Source of the DNA: an uncultured Tropicimonas sp.
GTDB taxonomy: Bacteria; Pseudomonadota; Alphaproteobacteria; Rhodobacterales; Rhodobacteraceae
DNA: 64,000 bases
Direction of reading: 5' to 3'
Assembly: GCA_947497945.1 (NCBI GenBank)
Contig: CANMIP010000009.1
Span: forward strand, 62,001 to 126,000
Part shown: one piece after another, positions 52,201 to 60,850 of the stretch
Position numbering within the stretch: the stretch's first letter is position 1
How the letters are laid out: the number at the start of each line of letters is the position of its first letter
The notes under the pieces: generated by a model
The model's database searches: none
Told to the model about the DNA's origin: nothing
What the model saw: only the letters and a program-made list of their open reading frames with translations
Position numbers and translations under genes: made by a program

Positions 52201-52842
52201 GCGCTCGCCAACCGCTACCCGTTTGACCGCCGCGCCCGGGCCGATGTGGCCCAACAGGATTTTGCCAAGCTCTTCAGCCCCGGTGGGCTGATCGACGGCT
52301 TCTTCACCACCCATCTGGCCGAGTTCGTCGACCAGCAGGTCAATCCCTGGGCCTTCCGGCCGGGTACTGGCGAGGATCTCGGCATCTCGCCGGCGGTGTT
52401 GCAGCAATTCCAGCGCGCCGCGCTGATCCGGGACACGTTCTTCGCGTCCGGCCAGCTCGGGGTTTCGCTTCAGATCACGCCTCAGGCGCTGGACCCGGCG
52501 GCGCGCGAGATGCTGCTGGAGCTGCATGGCTCCAAGCTGCGGGCGATCCGTGGCGGGCGGCCGACCCCGGCCAATATCAGCTGGCCGGGCACGGTCGGGC
52601 TGGCGCGGCTGACCGTGGCGCCGCCGGGCAATGGCGAGAGCGAGATCAGCCGCGACGGACCCTGGGCCATGTTCCGCCTGCTCGACACCGGCCAGATCCG
52701 GGGCACGCCCGCGCCGGACCGCAAGCGGCTCATCTTCCGCGTCGGTGGCCGGCAGGTGGTTCTGGTGATGCAGCTCGGCTCCGTCAACAACCCGTTTGGC
52801 CTGGCGGCGCTGAGCGAATTCAAATGCCCGACCTCGTTCTGA
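49276..52842 (+). CDS. tssM: T6SS membrane protein TssM (IcmF)
   Basis: This 1188-aa protein has helices at about 6-30 and 42-66, a cytoplasmic NTPase-like domain with intact Walker A GPPGAGKTT (130-138) and DTAGRYT, and a third helix near 440-462. The large periplasmic part includes the IcmF-related domain and the C-terminal VasK-like end. It spans inner membrane and periplasm to form the docking channel. The start overlaps the tssL stop by 1 nt, the end overlaps tagF. Confidence 0.95.
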   Translation: MAVLRFFTSAYFVILMVATVLSLCFWFFSPWIGTETWQPFAGYLWRGVALGVIWFIALLWILILAIRRSKRDEKMTEEIVEAVEADVDDELVKEELEELKEKLRGGLKQLRKSKLGRKHLYELPWYVMIGPPGAGKTTAIVNSGLRFPLEGEEGVQSFGGVGGTRNCDWWFTEDAVLLDTAGRYTTQESNAEADNAAWLGFLKMLRKYRKRQPINGAIVAVSLQDLSLQDETTRAGHAAAIRRRLGELREELGVRFPVYVLFTKSDLIAGFTECFEPMGKEEREQVWGFTLPLDKSKGARSPVAEFGAEFSALMERLNGQLVDRMQAETDPARRGLVAGFPGQVSSVRQVAQDFLAEVFVDSKYEQRHILRGVYFTSGTQEGNPIDRLMLGMAESFGIGRQAIGSGKGSGRSYFLTRLFESVIFPEAGLVSIDDKVARRYRWSRRFAILAAVLVVAGVGGLWARSYLGNKAMLADTATRVDAYTEAAAVIPPSPVGDTDFPGIVPALNILRDMPLNPTTQDVSRPTRLGFGLWQGDLVANETAQTYRAALNQHLLPRILLRLDEQMQSSMSDPDRLYEALKVYLMVGQQGPLNKDQVLDWMAQDWEQFYSGAAREELRADLLGHLEAMLDRPMRKVELNGHLIETVRGVIKAMPQSDRIYTGIINSAEVRALPKWRLTDGNPMIGRAMKRSSGAALGDGIDGIFTRCAFHDVFVPEALKVNEQLASEAFVLGAEAEEQSETFKIETTAGVFQLYFTDMIGRYEAILADLDIIPLDSVERAVEVTNVLSSPSSPIANVLEAVANETRLTEECVDPAEADAAAAEQAGGSAVSRLAQFELRRRLGNRQRILKEAVEESFGEASGANPRPLGTQVELRFAGLHEMTGRPEGQPSELDEYLNLLKEVYLELNKLSIGGAGQVLASPVVQRFQQAASLKPDPLKRWSTQITTSSSGIGRKGVRTSLNEEWVSNVAPLCQQALANRYPFDRRARADVAQQDFAKLFSPGGLIDGFFTTHLAEFVDQQVNPWAFRPGTGEDLGISPAVLQQFQRAALIRDTFFASGQLGVSLQITPQALDPAAREMLLELHGSKLRAIRGGRPTPANISWPGTVGLARLTVAPPGNGESEISRDGPWAMFRLLDTGQIRGTPAPDRKRLIFRVGGRQVVLVMQLGSVNNPFGLAALSEFKCPTSF

Positions 52843-53471
52843 TGGCCGGCGCGGCGCTTCTCGGGCCCTTCGGGGCCTTCGGCAAGATGCCCTCGCTCGG
52901 GGATTTCTTTCGGCTCGACGTGCCGCCGGGCTTCACCTCGACCTGGGATGGCTGGCTAAGCGGCGTGCTGCCGGTCGCGCGGCAGCAGCTTGGGCCACGG
53001 TGGCAGGACTGCTATTACAACGCCCCGATCTGGCGCTTCACGCTGGCGGCGGGGCTGGTGGGGCGGCATGCGGTGGCGGGGGTGATGATGCCCTCCGTGG
53101 ACCGTGTGGGGCGGGCTTTCCCGCTCTCGCTGGCCGCGCCCGTCACGGAGGCCGGGCCGGAGGTGCATATGGCGATGACCGGAGGGTTCGAGGCGCTTGA
53201 GGCGGTGGCACTTGCCGCACTGGAGTTCACCACGACACAGGCGGTGCTGCGCCAGCGTCTGGAAACGCTTTCCTCGGAATTCGAAGCGATGGCGGGACCG
53301 GTACTGGCGGTGCCGCCGGCCTTCGAGCGCGCCGGCGCATCGGGATTCTGGAGCGCGCTGGACGGGGAGAGGGTCGAATACCTTGCGACCCGCGACCTGC
53401 CCGATGCCGGGACGTTCCGAGCCATGCTCGACCGGGCCGATGCGCGCTGGCAGACGGAGGCGGAGACATGA
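52842..53471 (+). CDS. tagF: T6SS regulator TagF (ImpM)
   Basis: This protein of about 209 aa (215 from an alternative ATG at 52824) is a posttranslational repressor. The family start GAFGKMPSLGDFFRLDVPPGFTSTWDGWL is clear. ATG 52842 is preferred because it forms the same TGATG coupling as tssL-tssM. TagF opposes T6SS assembly, independently or through Fha. The stop overlaps the pppA start (ATGA). Confidence 0.92.
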   Translation: MAGAALLGPFGAFGKMPSLGDFFRLDVPPGFTSTWDGWLSGVLPVARQQLGPRWQDCYYNAPIWRFTLAAGLVGRHAVAGVMMPSVDRVGRAFPLSLAAPVTEAGPEVHMAMTGGFEALEAVALAALEFTTTQAVLRQRLETLSSEFEAMAGPVLAVPPAFERAGASGFWSALDGERVEYLATRDLPDAGTFRAMLDRADARWQTEAET

Positions 53472-54181
53472 GGCGGGTTCGACACAACGCGGTCACCCAT
53501 CTGGGCCATGTGCGCAAGATCAACGAGGATTCGATCCTGTCGCTGCCCGAGCGCGATCTCTGGGCGGTTTCCGACGGGATGGGCGGCCATGCGGCGGGGG
53601 ATTTCGCCAGCCAGACGGTGATCGAGGCGCTGATCACGGCGCCCGAGAATGGCGATCCGGCGGAGCGGATGCGCGCGGTGCGGTTGTCGCTGCTGGCCGC
53701 GCATGACCGGGTTGTCGCCCATGCCGCGGATCTCGGGGCGGGCACGATCGGGGCGACCGTGGTCGTGCTCCTGCTGGCCGAGGCGCATTTCATGGCGTTC
53801 TGGGCCGGGGACAGCCGCCTGTACCGGATGCGCAACGGGCGGATCGAGATCCTGACGCATGACCACTCGGTCGTGGGCGAGATGGTCGAGGCCGGCAAGA
53901 TGAGCTGGGACGAGGCAGAGGCGCATCCGCAATCCAACGTGATCACCCGCGCCGTCGGCGTGGGCGACGTTCTGGAGCTGGACAAGATCCGGGGCGATCT
54001 TCAGGCCGGCGACCGATTCCTGCTCTGCTCGGACGGGTTGAACAAGTATATCGGCCTTTCGGAGATGGCGTGTTTCCTGAACGACGCGCCCATCGAGACG
54101 ATCAGCCAGACGCTTGTGCAGACCGCGCTCGACCGGGGCGGGGCAGACAATATCTCCGTGATCGTGGTGGACGCACTCTGA
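53468..54181 (+). CDS. pppA: T6SS PP2C-family phosphatase PppA
   Basis: This 237-aa Mn/Mg-dependent Ser/Thr phosphatase reverses PpkA action. Metal motifs: INEDS (19-23), VSDGMGGH (35-42), GDSRLYRM, HS(V/x)VGEMVEAG and the late GGADNISVIVVD. It is soluble, without targeting signals. It is the last recognised gene of the plus-strand T6SS operon. Confidence 0.94.
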   Translation: MRRVRHNAVTHLGHVRKINEDSILSLPERDLWAVSDGMGGHAAGDFASQTVIEALITAPENGDPAERMRAVRLSLLAAHDRVVAHAADLGAGTIGATVVVLLLAEAHFMAFWAGDSRLYRMRNGRIEILTHDHSVVGEMVEAGKMSWDEAEAHPQSNVITRAVGVGDVLELDKIRGDLQAGDRFLLCSDGLNKYIGLSEMACFLNDAPIETISQTLVQTALDRGGADNISVIVVDAL

Positions 54182-54215
54182 CATACGGTCCCTGGGCGTA
54201 TCGCGGCAGGGAGAG

Positions 54216-54380
54216 ATGTTCCGGGTTCGAGAGGTCTGCGTTGCGGACCGTCGGCGTGGAGGCAAGAAAGCGAATCGTGAGCCGTGCCGGGGCCTGCCCG
54301 TGGGATGGCGCTGCAACGAATGTGGTCTGCGCTTTATCCCGACCAAACCCGAAGAAGTTCAAGTCGTTGCCCAAGGATGA
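54216..54380 (+). CDS. Possible 54-residue cysteine-rich (zinc-ribbon-like) protein
   Basis: An ATG at 54216 with GGGAG just upstream opens a 54-codon frame ending TGA at 54378, 34 bp after pppA. Residues 24-40 include PCRGLPVGWRCNECGLRF, that is Cys24, Cys33 and Cys36, with Cys8 earlier, looking like a zinc ribbon. The frame lies inside the region of intergenic repeat B, so it may be coincidental; the left repeat copy does not preserve the cysteines. Confidence 0.3.
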   Translation: MFRVREVCVADRRRGGKKANREPCRGLPVGWRCNECGLRFIPTKPEEVQVVAQG

Positions 54381-54440
54381 CAAAGCGCCAGCCTGCCGGG
54401 ACGGGCAGGCGCTGGCACGGCGGCCTTTGGCCTTGCTTCC
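54286..54440 (+). repeat. Dispersed intergenic repeat family B, right copy
   Basis: The core 54385-54424 is nearly identical to the inverse of 27088-27127. Flanking bases 54300-54384 and 54425-54440 are more weakly similar to the left copy, including the ACCAAA(T/C)CCGAA segment. It forms an imperfect GCCAGC...GCTGGC hairpin. The remainder of 54381-54556 shows nothing else I recognise. Confidence 0.6.
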
Positions 54441-54556
54441 GTGCTCACAGCGCGCAACCTCCACTTCTGCTGTCGGCACGCGACGGACAGGTTTCGGCGC
54501 AAGGAGCGACCCGTTCCGGCAGGAATGCAGGAATGCCGAAAACTCGCGCGGGCGTC

Positions 54557-56695
54557 TCAGGGTTTCGCGAGCGTCAGCACCCGGCTGTCAAGCGAGGCAC
54601 CGGATGCCTCTACCCCGTTCAGGGCCTCGGCATATCCGGCCACGCTCTCTGTTGTCGGGCGCAGCGCATCGAAGAGTGGGGCGGTGGCATGCAGCACCAG
54701 CACCTTGCTCTTTCCCAGCAGGCTGTCATCGACAAGAAAGGCGATCTTGTTCGGCGCGCCTTCCGAAACCGGGTAGGCCACCCGGATGCGCATCTCGCCG
54801 CCCTGGCCGCCACGCAGCTCCGCGACCGCGTTGCCGGAACGGTTCACGTTCGGCAGCAAGTGAAAGACGCTCCCGGTCACGTCGATGATCGAGACATAGA
54901 GGAAACCGTCGGCCATCCCCGCGGGCAGGATCAGGTCGATCACCGGATTCTCGCCAACGAAGAAACGCCCCGAGGCATTGGTCTGGCCGGTATCGCCAAA
55001 GGCGAAATCGATGCCGATGCCACCCGAGGGCAGCTCCGGCAGGCTCGCCTGCGCCTCGCACAGGGCCGGGTTCAGGATCTCGGTCTCGATGCGGATATCA
55101 CGCCCCTCGGCGGCCGATTCCAGCCGGTCGAACAGAGCGAGGCGGTTCTCGCTGGCCGGCAGGGTGCCGGTGACATGGATCGTGTCGTCGATCGCGTAAC
55201 CATCGGCTGGCGCTTCGGCCAGTACCAGCGGGCCACAGGCCGCGAAATCGGCGAGGATCGGGTCCAGCGCCTCCAGCGGCAAGAGCGGCGGGTCATAGGC
55301 GATATCGCCCTCGATGCGCATCCCATGGGGCGGGGCGGCGGCGAGCCAGGCGGCGAAACCGTCGCGGACCTCGGCCACGCCGGTGCGCCCCGTCAGCGAG
55401 ACGAGATTGTCCTCGACCCGCAGCGAGTAGACATCCAGCATCTCCGCCCGCTCCAGCGTCGCGTCAATGGCCGCTTCCCAGTCCGAGGCGAGTTCGCCAC
55501 GCGCAAGCGCGAGGTCTTGCGAGCCGCCGCGGTCCTCCGCGATGGCGGTGAACCGGTCGAGCATTGCCTGCGAGGGCACGACGCCAGACAGAACCGGGCC
55601 GCCGATCTGACCGCGCTCGACCGTCAGGACGAACGGGTCGGCCACGGGCAGGCGGGCGCCGAACAGCCCGGCGAACCAGGCCGCCGCGCCACCGCCGGCG
55701 AGCAGCAGCACGAGCAGGATCGGCAGCAGCGGCGCGCGGCGCGCCTTCTCGGGGGCGGGCGTTCCCGGCTTGTCCTGTTCGGGTTTTGGCGCCGTGGCCG
55801 GGCGGATCACCGTCGCGTCTTCTGCCGCGGGCACGTTCAGGAGCGCGGCCATGGTGTCGTCGCCACCAGCCTGGATCCTGTCGATTTCAGCCACGATCTC
55901 CCGACAGTTCTGGAACCGATGCGCAGGCTCGGGCGCGGTCATGCGGGCGAGCAACCCGGCAAACGGTTCGGGCACATCCGCGAGATTCAGGGGCTCTTTC
56001 TTGCGCTCCAGAACCTCCAGCAGGTTGGAGCCGGAATTCGGACTCGCGCCGCGGAAGGTGGCGAGCAGCGTGGCGCCGAGCGAATAGATGTCGGAGCGGG
56101 CATCGGTATGCCCACCGAGCTGTTCGGGCGCGGCATAGGAGAACTTGCCGGCAAACTCGCTGCCGACAATGGTGTGGGCGCCGGGATTGGCATCCTTGGC
56201 GATGCCGAAATCGATGATCACGGCGTGATTGGGCGCCCCCCCCTTGAGGATGATATTGTCCGGCGAGAGGTCACGATGCACGATTCGGCGCTCATGCGCT
56301 GCAGACAGCCCTTCGCAGACGCGGCGGCCGACGGTGATCAGCTCCTCGGCCGGCATACCGCCCGATTTCATCTTCGCTTCGAGCGAAGGGCCGTCGACGA
56401 AATCCATGACCAGGTAGATATGGCCCTCGGCGGTCCGGTGGTTCTCCGAATAGCCGACCACGGCATCGTGGCGGATATCGCGCATCTCCTCCTCGCGCTT
56501 CATCAGCACGAGGAAATCCTCGTTTCCGGCGAATTCCGCCTTCAGCACCTTCAGCGCAACCAGGCGCCCCGAGATCTCGTTGCGCGCGCGGAAGACTTCC
56601 GAGGTGCCCCCCCGGCCCAGTATGGCCTCGATGCGGAACGTGTTGTTGAGCAGGTCACCGACCCGAAAGGTCGTATCGCCGGTCGCCATTGTCAT
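54557..56695 (-). CDS. ppkA: T6SS Ser/Thr protein kinase PpkA
   Basis: This 712-aa membrane kinase is catalytically intact: Lys49 in VALK, HRDLSPDN (140-147), DFG (162-164) and APE (189-191). The cytoplasmic juxtamembrane stretch contains ATVIRPAT (Thr295), like TssL. One helix (about 322-345) separates it from a periplasmic part whose last 133 residues (about 580-712) are DUF4384-like and shared with the TonB-shaped protein. Phosphorylation via Fha activates secretion. ATG 56695 follows GGGAGG. It is transcribed toward the T6SS operon end, with ompA upstream. Confidence 0.93.
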   Translation of the reverse strand: MTMATGDTTFRVGDLLNNTFRIEAILGRGGTSEVFRARNEISGRLVALKVLKAEFAGNEDFLVLMKREEEMRDIRHDAVVGYSENHRTAEGHIYLVMDFVDGPSLEAKMKSGGMPAEELITVGRRVCEGLSAAHERRIVHRDLSPDNIILKGGAPNHAVIIDFGIAKDANPGAHTIVGSEFAGKFSYAAPEQLGGHTDARSDIYSLGATLLATFRGASPNSGSNLLEVLERKKEPLNLADVPEPFAGLLARMTAPEPAHRFQNCREIVAEIDRIQAGGDDTMAALLNVPAAEDATVIRPATAPKPEQDKPGTPAPEKARRAPLLPILLVLLLAGGGAAAWFAGLFGARLPVADPFVLTVERGQIGGPVLSGVVPSQAMLDRFTAIAEDRGGSQDLALARGELASDWEAAIDATLERAEMLDVYSLRVEDNLVSLTGRTGVAEVRDGFAAWLAAAPPHGMRIEGDIAYDPPLLPLEALDPILADFAACGPLVLAEAPADGYAIDDTIHVTGTLPASENRLALFDRLESAAEGRDIRIETEILNPALCEAQASLPELPSGGIGIDFAFGDTGQTNASGRFFVGENPVIDLILPAGMADGFLYVSIIDVTGSVFHLLPNVNRSGNAVAELRGGQGGEMRIRVAYPVSEGAPNKIAFLVDDSLLGKSKVLVLHATAPLFDALRPTTESVAGYAEALNGVEASGASLDSRVLTLAKP

Positions 56696-56743
56696 CCGCG
56701 CCTCCCTGCGCAAACCCGCCCACCCCGGACGGGCGAAAGGGGA

Positions 56744-57337
56744 TCAGCTGATGAGCTGGAACTCGACGCGGCGGTTTTCTTCGGCGGTCGGGTCCGACGC
56801 GTTGACCGGGTGGTCTTCCCCGGCGCCGATGGCGATCAGCCGGTCCTCGGCGATGCCGCAGGAGCTGACGAGAAACCGCTTCACCTCGGAGGCGCGCAGC
56901 AGCGACAGGTTGCTGTTGTAACTCTCGCTGCCCTTGGAGTCGGTGTGGCCGACGATGCGGAACACCTCTTCTTCCATGTTCTGCATGGCTTCGCAGAGCG
57001 CGGTCAGCTTGGGTTTTTCATTTTCGCGCAGCAGCGCGGAATCGAAGTCGAAGGAGATGCGGATATTGATCTCCGTACCGGCGGCGACCGGGGTGTAGAC
57101 GGTTGCGTCCGTCGCGGCGGGGGCGGCCGTCACGGCGGCCTCGCCACTGGCCTGGCTGGTGCTTCCGCCATTGCTGGCAGGCGCGATCACAAGCCCGCGA
57201 GTCTTCTGTTCCTCGAAGAGCTGTTGCAGCTCCTGCGCGGATTTCAGGGAGGCATCCGTGCCTTGGGCAAGGACCGGCAGGGCCAGTCCAATGGCGGCGA
57301 TAACTGTCGCTGTCGCCGTAATAATCCTGCGGCTCAT
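56744..57337 (-). CDS. OmpA-family peptidoglycan-binding protein
   Basis: This 197-aa exported protein has a signal peptide (about 1-24), a linker rich in Ala/Thr/Ser (about 48-82) and an OmpA-like domain (about 85-197) with ISFDFDSALL and VGHTDSKGSESYNSNLSLLRASEV plus EENRRVEF. It would bind peptidoglycan in the periplasm. It lies 48 bp before ppkA on the same strand, so it is probably co-transcribed; a T6SS or PpkA sensory partner is possible but not shown. Confidence 0.88.
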   Translation of the reverse strand: MSRRIITATATVIAAIGLALPVLAQGTDASLKSAQELQQLFEEQKTRGLVIAPASNGGSTSQASGEAAVTAAPAATDATVYTPVAAGTEINIRISFDFDSALLRENEKPKLTALCEAMQNMEEEVFRIVGHTDSKGSESYNSNLSLLRASEVKRFLVSSCGIAEDRLIAIGAGEDHPVNASDPTAEENRRVEFQLIS

Positions 57338-57516
57338 ATGAGACTCCAATAGCATTCGATAACTGCAAGCAGCCTACAGCAGGCTTTCCCTCGCGGCAAC
57401 GCAGAACGCGTGCGGACAGGTGCCCTCTGGAAGCGCCAATCCGGGCTTGCCTGATTGACGCCGGGAGAGTTTACTCGAGGCCGAAGTTATTGATCAAAAA
57501 CTGACAGGTTGACCGA

Positions 57517-58413
57517 ATGAAATTGGTTCCGGCGATCATCATCGCTGTTGCGCTTCTGATTGCCCCGGTTCTCTGGATCGTTCTTCCACGGGCGTTGGAC
57601 CTCGGGCGAAAGCCGGTCCTCGGGCCGGAAGCCGACGCGGCCAGCATCGCGGCGGCGGTCGAGGATGTGATCATTGAAAACCTCAACCAGGAGAACCAGG
57701 TCATCCTGCTCCAGGAGAGCGTCGAGGCGCTGCGCGAGACCGTCGAGAAGCTCTCGGCGCGGGTGCAGAAGCTGGAGGCGGAGGTTGCCCAGGCAATGGT
57801 GTTCGGCGGGCGGACACAGGGCGGCGGAACCGGCGGCAGCCAGGCCCCGATCGGCGAGATCGAGGGCAACGAGTATACCGAGGTGGTGCTGATCTTCGAC
57901 CGCACCAATTTCAACAAGCCGCTGACCGTTGCCGGGTCCAGTTTCATCGTCGAGATGCTGGGAAAGCCGCGCGAGGTGCTGTCCGACGATTGCCAGCCGA
58001 TGACCAATCCGAAGCTCAAGGGGATGCTGCGCACAGAGCAGGTCGGGCCGGTCCGGGTGACGATGCTGGAGCCGGCCCTGGAGTCGCTGCATACGGTGTT
58101 CGACAATATCAAGCGGGCCGATCCCAAGCTGCATGACCTGATCAACACGGCCGGCGCGCTCTGCGTGCGCCAGATCCGGGGCACCAGCGGGCGCTATTCC
58201 AACCATGCCTTCGGGCTGGCGGTCGATCTCAACATCAACGGACAGCTGGACAATTTCACCGATGGCAAGACGCAGCTCGGCCTGACCATCATTGCCGATT
58301 TCTTCCATGAGGAAGGCTGGATCTGGGGGGCGGGGTTTCGCCGCGAAGACAGTATGCACTTCGAGATCAGCAAGGAGAAACTGCAGGAGTGGCGTGCGGC
58401 TGGCCTGATCTAG
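57517..58413 (+). CDS. Membrane-anchored M15-like D-Ala-D-Ala carboxypeptidase/endopeptidase
   Basis: This 298-aa protein has an N-terminal anchor (about 5-25), a coiled coil (about 52-92), a Gly-rich linker and a C-terminal peptidase M15_4-type domain (about 185-298). Zinc ligands fit the family: SNHAFGLAVD (His230, Asp237) and SMHFE (His281); HEEGW (Glu265/266) may be catalytic. It should cut peptidoglycan stem peptides in the periplasm. It lies next to the T6SS locus with the envelope genes that follow and could remodel cell wall around the machine. Confidence 0.8.
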   Translation: MKLVPAIIIAVALLIAPVLWIVLPRALDLGRKPVLGPEADAASIAAAVEDVIIENLNQENQVILLQESVEALRETVEKLSARVQKLEAEVAQAMVFGGRTQGGGTGGSQAPIGEIEGNEYTEVVLIFDRTNFNKPLTVAGSSFIVEMLGKPREVLSDDCQPMTNPKLKGMLRTEQVGPVRVTMLEPALESLHTVFDNIKRADPKLHDLINTAGALCVRQIRGTSGRYSNHAFGLAVDLNINGQLDNFTDGKTQLGLTIIADFFHEEGWIWGAGFRREDSMHFEISKEKLQEWRAAGLI

Positions 58414-58438
58414 CGGCGCGCGGAGGGGAGTTCCGAAG

Positions 58439-59929
58439 GTGTTGAAGCGAATTCTGAGTCTGTTTCTGGTGCTGTTGCCGCTTCAGGCGGTGGCGGCTGC
58501 CGACCGTGTGGCGCTCGTGATCGGGATGGGCGGCTACGCGCATGTCGAGGCGCTGGACAACCCGGTGAACGACGCGGCGGCGGTCGCCGACACGCTGGAA
58601 GAGATCGGCTTCAAGGTGACCGAGCTGATAGATGCGCCACTGCAGACACTGCTGGAGACGCTGGAGGATTTCGCCTTCCGCTCGGAAACGGCGGAGCTGG
58701 CGCTGATCTATTTCGCGGGGCACGGGGTGCAGGTGCAGGGCGAGAACTTCCTGCTGCCGGTGGATGTCGAGCCGCGCAGCAATGACGACCTGCGCCGGCA
58801 GGCGATCTCGCTGGACACGCTGCTGGCGGTGGTCGACCGGGCGCGGCGGATGCGGATCGTGATCCTCGACGCCTGTCGCAACAACCCGTTGGGCGGCGGG
58901 ATCGCATTGGCCGGCGATGCGGGTGCGACCGATGCGGGCGGCGCGCGCGGTATCGGCGGTGGCGGCGGGCTGGCCGCCTCTTCGCCCGAACGCGGCACGC
59001 TGGTTGCCTATGCGGCCAAGGGCGGCTCGGTGGCGCTGGATGGCGTGGGCGGCAACAGCCCCTATGCGGCGGCGCTGATCGAGACGCTGCCGCAGCCGGG
59101 GGTCGAGATCAGCCTGATGTTCCGGCAGGTGCGGGACAAGGTCCTGGCGGCGACAGGAAGCCGGCAGGAGCCCTATTCCTACGGGTCGCTCTCGGGAACG
59201 CCTTTCTACCTTGCCGGTCCGGCTGCGGGGCAGGGCACATTGCCGACCGAAAACTTCGTCGCGGCGTGGTCGGCCCTGCCGGCGGAGAAGGAGCCGGAGC
59301 TGATTGCGCTGGCGGAGACCGGGGACACGCGCTCGATGGTGGCACTGGCGGCGCGCCGGATGAATCCGGGCGGCGATTTTCGACCCGCGGATGCGGTCAC
59401 CTGGTATGAACGCGCCGCGCAGGCCGGCGATCCGCAGGCGCAGTTCCAGTTGGCGAAGATCTACGAGGAAGGGCTCCTTGTCACGGGGGATCCTGCGCGG
59501 GCGAAGGCTTTGTTCGAAGCCTCCGCCGCGCAGGACTATGCCGACGCGCTCAACGATGTCGGTTTCTTCCATTTCCACGGCCAGCTCGGCTTCGCGAAGG
59601 ACCCGGCGCTCGCGCTGGACTTTTTCCGCCGCGCGGCCGATCAGCGCCACGCCAAGGCGCAGCACAATTACGCCGTGCTGGTCGATCGCGGACAGGTGCC
59701 CGGGAAGGGGCCGGAGGAGGCCGCGGATTACCTCTATGCGGCGTTGCGCTCCGGCGTGACCGAGGTGCTGATCAACCTGCAGGAGAAACCGGAGCTTTTC
59801 AGCCGCGAGACCCGCGCCGCGCTCCAGCGGCGGCTTCAGGAACGCAATTTCTATTCCGGTGCCATCGATGGCAGCTTCGGACCGGGCACGGAGCGCGGGC
59901 TGCGGCGCGCTTTCGGGCTCGAGGAGTGA
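58439..59929 (+). CDS. Exported caspase-like (C14) protein with Sel1 repeats and peptidoglycan-binding tail
   Basis: This 496-aa protein has a signal peptide (about 1-21), a caspase-like p20 domain (about 22-255) with catalytic dyad His95 (YFAGHG) and Cys146 (LDACRNNP), Sel1-type repeats (about 315-440) and a C-terminal peptidoglycan-binding_1 motif (about 460-496, RNFYSGAIDGSFGPGTERGL). GTG 58439 is supported by GGAGGGGAG; TTG 58442 is possible. It is an exported protease candidate rather than a cytoplasmic one. Substrate unknown. Confidence 0.85.
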   Translation: MLKRILSLFLVLLPLQAVAAADRVALVIGMGGYAHVEALDNPVNDAAAVADTLEEIGFKVTELIDAPLQTLLETLEDFAFRSETAELALIYFAGHGVQVQGENFLLPVDVEPRSNDDLRRQAISLDTLLAVVDRARRMRIVILDACRNNPLGGGIALAGDAGATDAGGARGIGGGGGLAASSPERGTLVAYAAKGGSVALDGVGGNSPYAAALIETLPQPGVEISLMFRQVRDKVLAATGSRQEPYSYGSLSGTPFYLAGPAAGQGTLPTENFVAAWSALPAEKEPELIALAETGDTRSMVALAARRMNPGGDFRPADAVTWYERAAQAGDPQAQFQLAKIYEEGLLVTGDPARAKALFEASAAQDYADALNDVGFFHFHGQLGFAKDPALALDFFRRAADQRHAKAQHNYAVLVDRGQVPGKGPEEAADYLYAALRSGVTEVLINLQEKPELFSRETRAALQRRLQERNFYSGAIDGSFGPGTERGLRRAFGLEE

Positions 59930-60049
59930 TGCATCACGGACAGCATCGCGCAATAGCTGCTTTCCCAAGCGTCAAAGCTTTTGAACTGGAGGCGGCGCGG
60001 TGCCAACCTTCGATGCGTGTGGAGAGCATTGTCAGATTTGGAGCAGGAC

Positions 60050-60850
60050 ATGACCAGTGAGACCCGCAATATCGGGGCAGGTGGACATTTGGGGCGCAGT
60101 TTCGCACTGGCAGCGGCCATCGCGGCGCTGGCCGGCGGTGCAGCGGCACAGCAATCCATCAGCCAGGAGGAGAAGGTTCGCGCCTTTTCCAAGAACGTGA
60201 CCTTGCTTGGCATTCCCGCGGCGACGGTGGCGCCGGACGGGTTGGTCTTCGCCGCTGTGGCGTTCACCGATCAGCGGGAACGCAACGGGTTGGTAGATGA
60301 CTGGGACGGTTCGGCGGCCTTCGGCTTCGGTATCGGCGTTGGCGACGACCTGTTCGACCTGCAATTCACCGCCCATATCACGTCGCTCGAAGATGATTTC
60401 GGCGATTCCGGCTTCCTGGGCGTGCGCGGCTCCAAGCGGATCGATTCCGGCGGCATCCCGACCTATCTCGGCCTGGGCGTGCGCAATATCGCTCCCTGGG
60501 GCGACGCGGAAGCGAATGACGACCTGGCCTATTCAGGCTCGATCACGAGCTTCCCCGTGGCGCGGATCGGAGGCGATGTCTATCCGCTGATGCTGACCCT
60601 CGGCGCGGGCAACAAGGTGCGCGATCTCGACCGCGAAGCCGGCGTCTTCGCCGGGCTTGGCATCGGCTTGCACGAGTATTTCGGCACGTCCGTGGCCTAT
60701 AACGGGGACAATGTCGATCTTGGCGCCTCCTTCCGGATGCCGGGGCTGGAAAGTGTCGGCTTCAATGTCATTCTCAACGACGCTTTCGATCAGGACGATC
60801 GCCAGCGTGTTGTCTTCTCGCTCAACTGGATCGCCAAAGATGTCTTCTGA
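60050..60850 (+). CDS. Exported beta-barrel-like outer-membrane protein, unknown family
   Basis: This 266-aa protein has a signal peptide (about 1-36, ending AAAQQ). The mature region alternates hydrophobic/Gly residues with acidic turns (for example AAFGFGIGVGDDLFDLQFTAHI) and ends with a phenylalanine, as barrel proteins do. I do not recognise a specific family. ATG 60050 has a GGAGCAGG site. Its last 11 nt overlap the next gene. Confidence 0.65.
   Translation: MTSETRNIGAGGHLGRSFALAAAIAALAGGAAAQQSISQEEKVRAFSKNVTLLGIPAATVAPDGLVFAAVAFTDQRERNGLVDDWDGSAAFGFGIGVGDDLFDLQFTAHITSLEDDFGDSGFLGVRGSKRIDSGGIPTYLGLGVRNIAPWGDAEANDDLAYSGSITSFPVARIGGDVYPLMLTLGAGNKVRDLDREAGVFAGLGIGLHEYFGTSVAYNGDNVDLGASFRMPGLESVGFNVILNDAFDQDDRQRVVFSLNWIAKDVF

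Noticed and set aside
54284-57352. Long plus-strand open frame across ppkA and ompA
   Set aside because: Antisense to an intact kinase and OmpA gene; composition is not protein-like.
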